This document shows, piece by piece, positions 30,410-42,600 of a DNA stretch of 64,000 bases. The notes under the pieces were generated by a model. It saw only the letters and a list, made by a program, of their open reading frames with translations, made no database searches and was not told the DNA's origin. Position 1 is the stretch's first letter. The number at the start of each line of letters is the position of its first letter. The translations under genes were made by a program, and so were the position numbers. Origin of the DNA: Paragorgia papillata (Eukaryota > Cnidaria > Anthozoa > Scleralcyonacea > Coralliidae); NCBI GenBank assembly GCA_035771165.1, contig JAWNZC010000114.1, positions 981,001 to 1,045,000 on the forward strand, read 5' to 3'.

Positions 30410-33000
30410 AACTTTAATATAATAGTTAATTCCCATGGGAATTGAATATATTAATACAAAGTAGTCATGAATAATTTGTAAACACTTTATTAGCATTTCA
30501 ATAAACAATTATAAAAGAGAACTTGTGTACTGGTGAGAATCATTATAGAAGAGAACACATGACGAAGTGAACATTGCTTTTGTCAACATTTTGATAAACA
30601 CAAATGGACAAAAGCCATATTCATATAGCAATCAACAGCAGCAATGTTTAACAAAGAATTCAACACCAAACCAGCCAAATTATGTAATTGGATACTGGTA
30701 CTGAATCTTTGCAAAACTAAGCCGTTTATTGATAGCTAAATAAGACTTAGTTTTTCGCCCAGCTAAATACCATACTCAGAGATGAACTGTGCAAAGACAA
30801 AATAAACAAAGAACGCTGTTGCTAACAGAGAAACAGAACAGCAAACCAGTGTTTATTTGCACAATTGAAGTAGAGAAAGAACATGGCTGCTTAGAAATTT
30901 CTTTGGAGTAACTTTGAAACAGAAACAAAAACAAAACTTCTTGCTCAGCATACAAGTACAAATGCAATTTGTAACAGCCATGTTCTTTCTCAAGACTTTT
31001 TTTGACCCAACACTTGATAACTTAAAGCTAAAGAATATTGTAATTGTTAGTACTTAAACGTGATGAAAGCTTCTCTGAAATGCCGAAATATATAGCAAGT
31101 TAGAGTCTGTCAAACGTATTACCACATTATATATTTCAAAAACGTATTACTACATTATATATTTCAAAAAGCAGCTATCTATCAATCTTGCCAAATTTAA
31201 ACTCATGATGACTAAACATTTTTAGAATTTTTTTATATAGAACACAAGTTCTCTTCTTGAAATGATAAACATTGAAGGAGTCCTATTACATAATTTGGTG
31301 GACATTCCCTTATCCAAAAAGATAACCAAGTATTTAACTCAAAAATCTAAATTTAAACTCAATGCAAAAATATAAAATAAAGCCTTTGACTAAAGAATAA
31401 ATATCAGTATTAAATGTCAGAATATTTCAGAAGTACTTTCATCACGTTTAAGCAGCAACATACAACTTATACAGACAACAATTCTTTAACTTTAAAATAA
31501 TTCGAGGTAGTATTGCATTATCCAAAGAAGATTTCAGAAAATGGATGGGTTGATACTGAGAGTGCTCTAACTAGGATTGCACTGAAATGAGATTTTGATG
31601 CTCAAAATTGAACTGAGAAAATAACGTCCTTTGCATGAACCTTTAAAGTACTTTTCTGTTAGAGAAGTGGGGTCAGTGAAATAATAGACCCATGAGATAC
31701 AAACTTATGGTAGGGGTAATATTTAACAGGAAAAAGATCCTAATCGAAAAAATAGTGGTAACTGTTGGTAATGCTAATTCTGCCACCCACCCCCTAATTT
31801 CTGGTCTTTCTGGATCTTTAATTTTCTAGAATTTTCACATCTTTTTAACCTCATCAACACCAAACGCTCATAAATCCAACAGCCCTTTGCGGCATAATTT
31901 GCATGCTTATTTAAATCAGTGTTGAAGGAAAAGTGGAGGATAGATAATTCGTCTTTGGATAACACAATACTTAAGTCGGGTTAAAAAAACACAATCTCTT
32001 TAAAGTATGATACTTACTTGTTAAAAAAACAAAGTCCAAAAACGCCATTTGCCCTCTTATATTATGATTCAAACCAATAAAAAAAGAATGACAATGACTT
32101 GATATAACCAAAAACCAATGACAAATGTAATGTATAAAATCTAGCCAAACATTGTTTGAACAGGTTTCACTTGTTGAACAAACACACCAAGACCAGTTTC
32201 CATTCAAAAAAATATTCCTCAGACAGACGGACATGAAAGTTTCCAATATCTTGAATCATTTCTTCCATTCGAGAGCCGCAAGATAAAGAAAAATGCCCTG
32301 TCCGTTCTTATCCGAAGAAAATTTAATGATTGGAAACCAGTCTTAGAGTATTAATTTTTATCCGAAAGTGTAAAAATAAGAGTGCAGAAAAGACTGCAGA
32401 AACAAATAGCTGAGCGAAAAACTGATGAACTGCCTAGATTGGGTAAATTTAACCCTAACTAAGAATACGAAGTTATTAAATCTTAATATCTATCCTTGTA
32501 AAATTTTTCCATGATTTCAAATATACCGGTTTTTCTAAACTTTTTCGTTGATATTTTTCTATTATTTCATAGTTTTTATTATGATTTTCCCTGTTTTCAT
32601 TTACTTAAATTTTTACGACTGACAAATGGTTATCTCATATTTAGGAAACTGAGTAGAAAACACCCTGACATTAGCAGTTAATTTGCTAATCAAACAAATT
32701 TGTTTCACCAAAATAGTTTGTTCAATATGGATTCTGCTACTAAAACGTTCTGACAAAAGTACACTAAAAAATTGTTGTGTTCTAGAATAGTTTCCATTTT
32801 GTTCAACAAGTGACATCTGCCATATACTAAAAAGGTATAGGTCATTCGCTATAATTCGCTAGGATGTACAAATCACCTCGTATACATTTCAGTTCATTGG
32901 CTATTACACATTATACTTTGGTTCATTAGTTATAGGTTTTTCAAGTCATTGTGCAATTCTTTGGTACATAGTGGAGCATTGTTACATTAGGTTAAAACTG
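30410..33000. other. No gene recognised
   Basis: AT-rich, non-repetitive sequence. I find no exon with recognisable homology on either strand. It could be intron or 3' untranslated region of a minus-strand gene starting near 37.9 kb, but that is speculation. Confidence 0.4.
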
Positions 33001-33009
33001 AAGCAATGG

Positions 33010-33545
33010 TATATTCCTTAGTGAAATGACTGTGTGTGTTGTAGTGATGTGTGGATGTTGTAGTGATCTGTGGATGTTGTAGTGAAGTGTGGATGTTGTA
33101 GTGAAGTGTGGATGTTGTAGTGATTTGTGGACGTTGTAGTGATGTGTGTATGAACATTGTAGTGATGTGTCGGTGTGTTGTAGTGATGTGTGTGGGTGTG
33201 TTATAGTGATGTGTGTGTGTGTTGTAGTGATGTGTGGATGTTGTAGTGATTTGTGGATGTTGTAGTGAAGTGTGTATATATGTTGTAGTGATGTGTTGTG
33301 ACAGAAGTGATTTGTGGATGCTGTAGTGATTTGTGGATGTTATAGTGATGTGTGTATATGTTGTAGTGATGTGTGTTGTAGTAATTTGTGGATGTTGCAG
33401 TGATGTGGGTATGCTGTAGTGATTTGTAGGTGTTGTATTGTAATGATGCGTCGCCACTGTAGTTATGTGTGTGTGTTGTAGTGATTTATCGGTGTTGTAA
33501 TGTGTGGATTTGTAATGTATGGGTGTTGTAGTCATGTGTGGTTAT
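33010..33545. repeat. GTGGATGTTGTAGTGATGT minisatellite
   Basis: About 530 bp of degenerate 18-19 bp units (TTGTAGTGATGTGTGGATG). Open frames on the minus strand rich in H, Y, N and T are artefacts of this repeat. Confidence 0.9.
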
Positions 33546-36500
33546 GTGTGAAAGTAGTGACTGTAGGAAAATGGATGTTATAATCAGTCTTAATTGTTTG
33601 TGCATTTCTTCAAAATAAAAATAGAGTGTTGCATAGGGCCGTAGGCAGTCTATTGATTGATCAACATAAAAAACAACTTTACTTCGCAATTTACTTTGCA
33701 ACCATACAGTAGTTTTAATTAGAAAATCACAAGTTGAAATAAATTACATGTCTCGAATTTCAAATATTTCCAATTAAAATGTCAGAACTTCAATACAAAA
33801 CTGATTTTTTTTTTGTCAGTAGAAAAAGACGGATTGTAATTTATAGACAAACAAAATATCATTTACATAAAAATTACTTGATAGCAACGTCTACTTATTG
33901 TGTGATGAATCAGTTTGGATTATTTACAACTACAAAAAAGAATTATGAAATTTTGTATGTTGTATTTGAAACTCATGTGGTTATGAATATTATATCAAGA
34001 GCAAAATTTTGTGATCAAATACATGGTTGCCATTTATTTATTTGAAGAGGGTTTTTTTTTGTTGAAAACATCAACCAATAAAATTATTGCTGTTCTAAAA
34101 TTATCATATCTGAAAGTCTTCAAATCCAAACAGGGACATGAATTTTGAGATGACTAATACATGGTTGCAAATTAAATACACGTCTTTTGCAATATTGAAC
34201 CCACCCCCCAACAAAAAAAATATAATTCCAATTAATGTTGCAGTGTATACCATCTTCAGTTAAACCAGCTTACAATATTCCACTTTGCACTGTCACAAGT
34301 TCAAGAACAATAACACTGGGCAGGGGTCATTTTATTGAAAGTTGGGTTTTCAGGTGCCAGGGGACTACGTGTCTTTTTGTTTGATCACGTAGTGTAAACT
34401 GTTAAACTGAATCTGCAAAATAATTAACTAAAGTACAAAATAATTATAATGCTCTTGAAAAGTATATTTAACAGGATGACAATTGAACAGAGTTATTCCC
34501 AATGTAAAATAATTGATGAGAATTTAGTAGTAGAATAAAAGAAAAACGAATGCTAATACACGTATATGAATTAAAAATAACAATTAGAAAGAAAATGCCT
34601 ACTTTTTGGCCGACTGTAGTTCAAAGATCTGCTTAGTCCAAAAGTGTCGAACGTCCATACAGTATCGTAAAAGCTATTGGATGTTCACCAATGAAATTTT
34701 TAGAGGTTGGTGGTGTGCTAAACCTACAGTGTGTCTATTTTTAGTAAGAGTTCCATTGTTCTTACTATTAATCATAAATCCCGACATTTCTATGAATAAC
34801 TCCAGACTTTGCATTCAATTTTTCATCATAATAAATAGTCATTTCAGAGCATTATAAGTTAAGATTATGTCTGTTCATACTTGGCCCAGTTGTCTGACTC
34901 GTTGTATGCATAATTATGATACTTTGCTCAACTATTGTCTTTGGAAATTATTACAAAATAATTTCAAAATTTGCTTGTATGAGGCATTGAAATAATATGA
35001 CTAACTCTAACAGTAGAAACAAGTATTCCCTAGCAAAGACCTACAATGTGAAGACAGAAGATATTGTTCACTTATAAATTATGCAGATAATCAGGAACAT
35101 GATGATTGTGGGACTGAACAAAAAGTTTTAGTAGCTTACTGTGCGATCTATCCACCAAAGTGAAGTCACATCTCTTTTGACAATTTTTGCACAAGTACAG
35201 TAATTATAAACATAAAGCCCCTTACTTTGTTGTTATTGTTCAAATCCAAATTAAAGAAATACAGCAGCACAACTTTTTCAAACAACTGGACCATGCATTT
35301 AACAAATTATGCATTGCAATGATCTAATTTATAACTTACATGTAATTGGTTCTAAATTAATTCTAACACAATCAAAGTTTGTCAGACAATAAACTTTTTC
35401 CAAATTTCAGTGCAGAGATTTAATGTAACTGCAACATTTCTTTGGCTTTGCATGAAAAGATTAAACACTTTTTAGCTGTTGATACGACATGAAGCTCAAT
35501 AAACTTTCTTCCAATCCAGAGTTCTGTTATTCTGTGGCTCCATTCTTCTGTTACCAATTTAAAAAAACATGAAGATAACGGCACAGATCAGAGTTGGGGT
35601 GAAACCTTTTTGATGAGCAGCAGGCTTTTCTCTTTCAGAATATAGGGTACACGAATATCGTGAATAAAAAACAGGAGATTTGTTCCAATAACTACATTTA
35701 TATAGTTAATCAACTAAAAGCTGGCACCAACTGACATCAAACTCCATCAGTTTACCGTAGAGAGAGCATGCATAGAAATTTTGCATAGCAAAAATTAGCA
35801 ATATATTGTATTTTAAAATACTTATAGCAAACAATCAAAATGAAACCTAATCAGACCAGAAAATGAAAACTAGACCCTCAAAAAAGTATATGGATGCACT
35901 GCCAGAACAGTTTCAAAATTCTGACTGGAACATAGAAAATACTTTTTTTTTTGTAAAGGAGCAATTCCACTACCCTGGGTGCCAGAGGTTGTTCTATGCT
36001 TGTGGGCTATAATCCCTTGCTAACCCCCCTGCAAGTGTGGAAGAACCTCTGGCACCCATTTAGACTAAAAGAGCTTTCAATTTTACTATTTTATGTTTAA
36101 ATTTTGTTATTTTAGGAGTGTTTTGATTATTGTCAAAAAGCTTCAAATTGCAGAAAATCTTAAAATGACACTTAAAATATTTTGTCAGTAATGAGTTAAA
36201 ATTAAGCCGCCATATGAATTATAGTTTAAAAATAAGACAAAAAGTTCCAATGAAACATTTTTTCCTGAGTAGAAAAAATCTAAGTTCTAGCCAGAAATAA
36301 TGAGACAGTCAGAACCAAGTTACAGTGCATCCCTAAAAATGTCAGTCCCTTTACAGCAGGAAAACCAACTGAGATTTTTAGAAATAAAATACTCTTCTTT
36401 CAAGTGGAGTTAATCAAAATGTACAACCAAATTTAGCCCATATAAAAAGAAAAAAACCTTGATTCTTATCACTACATTTTGAAACTGTATAGAAGACAAG

Positions 36501-36789
36501 GGGTTTATATTGCATTTTTTATATCAAAGGAGAGAAATTATCATGAACAAATAATCCCAAAAGCACAGTTGACATAGAATATGTACATGTACTGGTTTGT
36601 CAATTAGTGAACTAGAAATGAAACATTTTGACAAACTTGGGACATCAAATTAAATATAAAGAAAAACAGATTTTCTGTTGCATGGCATTTATTTTGTACA
36701 ACAAATTACAGAAAATTGTCTTAGTATGGAGACTCAAAAATGCAATTGGGCAGAATCAAGGAAATTTTCTTACATGGACCAATGCCAGA
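33546..36789. other. No gene recognised
   Basis: AT-rich sequence. The only structured feature is a short inverted repeat at 35976-36060 (GGGTGCCAGAGGTT / AACCTCTGGCACCC). Open frames at 33779-34045 and 34606-34857 have no recognisable motifs. Confidence 0.4.
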
Positions 36790-36813
36790 CATAGGCGTAG
36801 CAGGCCAATTCTG

Positions 36814-36851
<38 letters not shown>

Positions 36852-37077
36852 TGTGGAGATTTTTGTCTGAAAAATTTAAGGTTAACTATTGATTTTTAAG
36901 TCGTATTTTCAGTCTTAGCTTAGCGTATAAAATTTTCTTGAACATTTCACAGCAATACATATCAAAATTGCCCAAACTTCCTAGCAGAAAGTGCCCAAAT
37001 TTTCCTTCAAATATTTTTGGAGGGAAATTGCCCCCCCCCCCCCCCCCCCCCAAACACACACACCTGCTACGCCTATG
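36790..37077. mobile_element. 288-bp hAT-type MITE with internal poly-G and poly-C tracts
   Basis: Terminal inverted repeats CATAGGCGTAGCAGG / CCTGCTACGCCTATG, flanked by the 8-bp duplication ATGCCAGA (36782-36789 and 37078-37085), the hAT signature. Just inside each end lies a homopolymer: about 34 G at 36817-36850 and about 21 C at 37031-37051. These can pair with each other. No coding sequence. Confidence 0.85.
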
Positions 37078-37840
37078 ATGCCAGATATTTTTAAAGAGAA
37101 ACTTACCAAAAATGACAGATGTATTGTAGTCTCAATCTTTATACATTTTGAAATTTGGACTGTCCATGTGTTTCCATATTTTCGTGGTATTTTGGTATCT
37201 TTTCATGGCATCTTTTGGTGAAATCTGTGGTATTATGTGGTCATCTTTTTTCACTATCGAAAAAAAATAAGAATTAGTGCAAAATCAATAATAATTTGTA
37301 TTTGTGGTTTGAGTACAACATGAAAAATGTACAATTATTAATTAAAAATATTTATTAAACTAATATTAATTTATCAAATAAATACCAATCATATTTAACA
37401 TTGTAAAATAAATTTTGAAATGTGAGAGGTTTATAATATAGAACTTGATGCTGGCAACTTTCCCATTATGCACCCGTACAGATGTAACATTTTCATAGCG
37501 GCCATTTTGGATTTCCTTTTGCTTTCTTGTCCGATCTCTTTTGTGTTTGTGTCAAGTTAAATGCCAAACTTTTATTGAATAAATACTGTACAACGTCTTG
37601 TACAAACCTAAATTCGATAACTAATACGTTTTATTATCATTAGAAGTTTTAAAACGACATCAATTTAAAGAACGGGTTCCAGTTTAAAGGGCACGTTTGT
37701 CCTCGGATTTGTCGCATGGCCGAAGGCTTTCTTATTCGCCATTTAATTCGCAAAAAGACCAACCAAAGCTCAAATAAATATTAAATGTGTATCAAACATT
37801 ATTTAGTATTGCATTAAAGCAGCTATGAATAACATATTAC

Positions 37841-37901
37841 CTTCAAAATTAATGAAAACTAAAGACGCCGCACAGAACAAGAAGTTTAAATCTCCCTCCA
37901 T
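37841..37901 (-). CDS. Candidate first exon with signal peptide
   Basis: The ATG at 37901 (context GAAAGATGGAGG) reads MEGDLNFLFCAASLVFINFE, hydrophobic after the first residues, and ends in phase 1 at a consensus donor (GAAG|gtaata). A phase-1 intron directly after a signal peptide is typical of secreted animal proteins. No second exon could be identified to the left, so the gene stays hypothetical. Confidence 0.3.
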
Positions 37902-39319
37902 CTTTCCTTCGAGGCACGAGCACGCAAAGAAGAATCACGTGACAGTCGACAACTCACGAAAGTAAATCGATGAACTCCGAGTATGACCATTTTAGGCAAT
38001 GACACACGCTGATTGGTTGCTGAGTTTCGGCGGGAAAATTTCTAGGTTTAGGCGATTTAGGCAGCGTTTCTTGGAAAATTTTGAACAACAATACGTCCAG
38101 GGCCATTGGTGCTTTTTTGAAAGCTGTTTATCGAGATAAATAAATGCCTAAAAGTTGAAACACGAAGCGAACAAGCTCAAAGGTAAGGTTGCCCTAAAGT
38201 AAACGGCAACATTTGAAGACGAACGAAGCAAAAGGAAAAACAGAGAAGACAACTGACCTCGTTTGTTCAGTCTGTACAGGAAAGCGTACTTGCCCTCGGT
38301 TTTTCTCGCTCTTTCGTCGCTCGGTCGGTACAAAAACCTCAGGCAAATACTTAATAAGTCTTTAGTATATCTATTTAGTTATATAACTTTAGGATCTTAG
38401 GTGGTTTTAGATCGCTTTCAGTTGTTATAGACCGTTTTAGATCGTCAGTTCAGTATCGTTTCAAGTCGTTTTAGAACGTTGTGGCCTGTGGGTCCTTTCC
38501 GTACGGCGGTCGAAAATATTAGGTGCAATGAATAATTGATATCACATATTAAATATATAAAATGCATTATATATTATACATCTATAGTGACTTAATATAT
38601 GTAATGAATTTTGTCGTAATGTATTTATTTTGGGTATATGATTACCTGCAACTAACTTTACAGACTTGATCCCAACCCTCAAGACCTATCCCCACCACAA
38701 GCACTACGGGTTTGTGTAATGGAAGACATCGTCATGCCATTAAAGCCTTAATCCCTATTACACTTATTACCGTTGATCTACTTAGACCTTTAAGGTCTGC
38801 ATGCTATTATGATAAATTTCGTATAACAATTGACAAAAATAACATCTGAGACAAAGAATTAACGCAACGCCTTTTTATTATGTATGCAAATCACTGGATA
38901 TTTTCACAAAAAATAAACAACTAGGGCGGTTTTTGAAAGCTGTATAAAGTAATCTTTTTCGGTAGTCGGGCGGCTACGTTAACAAACCGCTTTTTCTTTT
39001 ACTTGTCCTACAGTCCTACACACTAAATTTATATTTTTTATCTTTCTTTAAACACTCCAGGCAAGAACTTTGTAGTCTTTGGCAAGAGGATTTTGTGTTT
39101 GCTTTCGGTTTTAAGAGAACTGGCAAAAGATGAGAGGATCTGTGGTTTGTAGGACGACAGAGAACACAGACGTTTCACTTTAGGCGAGTCGATTGGTTTA
39201 CCTAGACATGAGAAAACAAAACACTTTTTTGATTGCAGGTGAAAAATATATGTATACGTATTTCCTGTCTATCTACCTTTCTCTCTTTCTTCCTCCCGCC
39301 CACGTACCCTTCCCGCTCC
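37902..39319. other. Intergenic, no gene seen
   Basis: Contains CpG-bearing sequence around 37910-38340 that could be a promoter region for the candidate exon at 37841-37901. Otherwise unremarkable. Confidence 0.35.
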
Positions 39320-39326
39320 CAACCTC

Positions 39327-39329
<3 letters not shown>

Positions 39330-39403
<74 letters not shown>

Positions 39404-39540
39404 TTCCTTCCTTCCTTTCCTTCCTTCCTTCCTTTCCTTCCTTCCTTCCTTCCTTCCTTCCTTCCTTCCTTCCTTCCTTCCTTCCTTCCTTCCTTCCTTC
39501 CTTCCTTCCTTCCTTCCTTCCTTCCTTCCTTCCTTCCTTA
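39330..39540. repeat. (CTTT)n then (CCTT)n microsatellite
   Basis: CTTT tetranucleotides to about 39400, then CCTT to 39540. It lies just beyond the 3' end of the CCCH zinc-finger gene. Confidence 0.95.
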
Positions 39541-39604
39541 TTTTCCTCGCCTCTTCCTCACAGTTGATTAATAATAAATTGATTCATGGACAGACATTCT
39601 AATT

Positions 39605-42600
39605 CTACTCACTCGACGTCTGTGTTGTTACAGGATATTTAAATCCAGAAACTGAAGGCAACTTGGAAGCAACACTGGTAGAAGCAACTTCAGTAGTTGA
39701 GTCCACTGGTGAACTCGCAGCTTCTAACGATCCGCTGTTGCTCTTTGTAATCTCCTTCGCAATTCTCTTTTCACTTTCGTTCAATACAGATTTGCCCAGC
39801 TCCAATGCAACGGGACCTTCTTCAACGTTTGTAGAGGGAGCATCCTGGGATGACTCTACCTTTCTCTGCATAAAGGATACAAGGTACTAGAAAAAGAATC
39901 GATGTGGTTAGCACTAGCCTTAAGAATGGTTTAAAAAATATCTCCTTAACTCTTTGCCTACCGTATGGGTCGTTTTCGAACGAAGCATGCAGGTTTAAGT
40001 ATTTTACTCGCCAGGGGATTTTCTTGTCAAATGTCAATAGGAGAGCCCTCTGAAGTGAAGAAGTTAAACCCAACCTTAATCCTATAGCCCTAATATTCCT
40101 CTACCCCTCCTTCTACGTTAGTTTATATGAGTTACCATGGAGGCGTGAAGCAAATAAACACAAAACAACTTACATTATCCAATATTTTTCTTGTTTCTTC
40201 AGTAAGTGGTTCGTGTGAAAACTTACAGTTTTCGTTGTACACACAGAATTGCCTTTTGTGAAAGTACATGCAAGGAAATTCGTCTGAAACAAAACGATAT
40301 TAAAAAACTCCAGTAAACAATTGTCTTCTTACTGTATTAATCATTGCGCATCTTACTGTGCAAATTTGGACACATTCCATCTTCAAACTTGTTGCACCCA
40401 GCTTGACCAGCATAATGACTGCACAACTCTTTAGTTTTCTCGTGTCTAAAGCTGCATGTAGCACCCTATAACACAAAAGGCAATTACCACTACAATGCAC
40501 ATATATGCAAATACCATTTTAAAAATGTACAACAAACCTTAGCGCATTTTCCTCTCAGGAAAAAAAGGCACACAGGTGGAATGTCCTTCGAGACTTCTGC
40601 ACTCTTCCGCGATAAGTGTCCTCTCGCCTGTTCTTGCTTTCTGAGAAACCACTCAGTGGGTCCTTTTTTCTTCTTTTTTCCTTTAGACCTCTTACCTGCA
40701 TAATATATTTAATAATTTTGAACATATAAAAGAGGAATAAGAAACAAACAAGTGAAACAACCTTTGCTCTTTTTCGGCTTTAGCTCGATTATTAGCGTTT
40801 TGATATTAGGCTTATTATAAGTAATAACATGACTTGAGGGAAATTAGCGATTAAATTTCCCGCAGCCGAGGGAAGGTTAAAAGTCATGGTATTAGTTTGT
40901 AATATTATGATCGCCGAGGAAAACTTTGAGAATCTATAGAGAAGTTGCATCTAATTTTCCCGTGCATGTTGATGAGGGAAAATATATGCAAGCGGGAAAT
41001 TTAGAAGAAGACAAAGGATTTCTTTGTCTTCTAATTTTCCCTCATCAACATGCACGGGAAAATTAGAAGACAAAGGGAAAAATTTCCCTCTTACATGAGC
41101 AATGAGGGAAATACGAGGTTTACATTCCCTCGGAGAACAAAAGAATCCGAGGCGATCATGGTATTACTGTACTTAACCTGGATAAAATTGCGGTATTAGA
41201 TGATATTGGACGGTATTGGATGGCAATATTGCACAGAATTAATAATCAACATAGCTCGTTCTTTTGTCCTGTAAGTTTCCATGTAAAACGAAGTAGACAA
41301 CTAAAGTATTTGATTTGTACAATAGAATAATCAAGCGCAATACTTCATAAAGTACGATTTTACTGAACAACAAAGACTTACGCTTTTGGATTTCTGCGGA
41401 GAGTTCCTGTTGATTAAAAAATAGAAACGTTATTTAAAATAACTGAAACAGCTCGTTGAAGTACAAAACTACTCCATAACTTCATAATATGGTTATAAAT
41501 TACAGTATACAGTAACTATAGTTAGAAAAAGTTTGACATTTAGGTACAAGTCATTCTAAGGGTAAGCCTATAGCTTTAACAAAATTACCAATCTTATCAT
41601 GAAAAGGGTTACAGCAATGCAGAGTAACATGTACCTCACTTGCTACAGTGACATCAATTGCTTTATCTAAAACCTTTGACAACAAACTGGGAACATTTTT
41701 TGGGCTTTCAATAGTAACAGAAACTTTCTTATTGCTTGGAGAAGACTGAGTTGAACTACTGGCTTTGGTGTTGTTGTGTTTCTGTGGTGATTGTTCAGTA
41801 CAACTATTAGACATGGACCTTGTCATTCGTCTTGCGTGTTCAGACTGGGGTTTGACAGATCGGTTATTCTATGAAAAGAGGATTACGCAAATTTATAAAC
41901 AAAAACATCACCAATAGACCCTTACGCAGACTATATTATAAATGGCTGCCAATTTCATAGTCAAAATTCCAGACGTAAATATAGTAATCAATAATATACA
42001 ATAATTGATACTTTTTTATTTCTTTTCCTTTTTGTTTGGATTGAACTTCTTGTATTAACAGCTTTACTTTCTTGTCCAGTTTTCTGAGCTTTGTTGGTCT
42101 ACAAAAAATTATAACTGAACCGTATTAAACTGCACTGTACTGTACTGTAACTGCACTGTACTGTAAGTGTACTGTACTGTACTGTACTGTACTGTACTGT
42201 ACTGTACTGTACTGTACTGTACTGTACTGTAAGTGTACTGCACCAAACTACAATGGGTACGCAATAATACTACACCTTTTGAGTTATTTCTGCCTTTTTC
42301 CATTTTGCTTTAATCAAAGCCATATCATCCATTGTTTCTTTTCTTTTTCTTTCCTCAGTTTTATCTGATTGTGCTAGAACTGTATCCTCTGCAGGAATTG
42401 CAATTATAAGACTATCTGGTGAGAGACAATCATTCATACCCTCACTAGCTGTTTCACTAACTGAAGTTTCCATCATGTTCGTACATATTTCTGAATGATC
42501 TTCAGCAGCAAGTGTATTATTTTTCACAAAACTTGAATTGGTTGTCAATGATAAAGTTTGAGATGTTTCTGAAATAAAAATTATAATAATGTTTTCTTAA

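Noticed and set aside
33779..34045. 88-codon plus-strand frame as a gene
   Set aside because: AT-driven composition, no domain signature, no supporting splice or promoter context.
34580..34690. Minus-strand stretch reading FYDTVWTFDTFGLSRSL as a possible exon
   Set aside because: Looks protein-like, but I found no matching acceptor/donor phase or second exon to support it.
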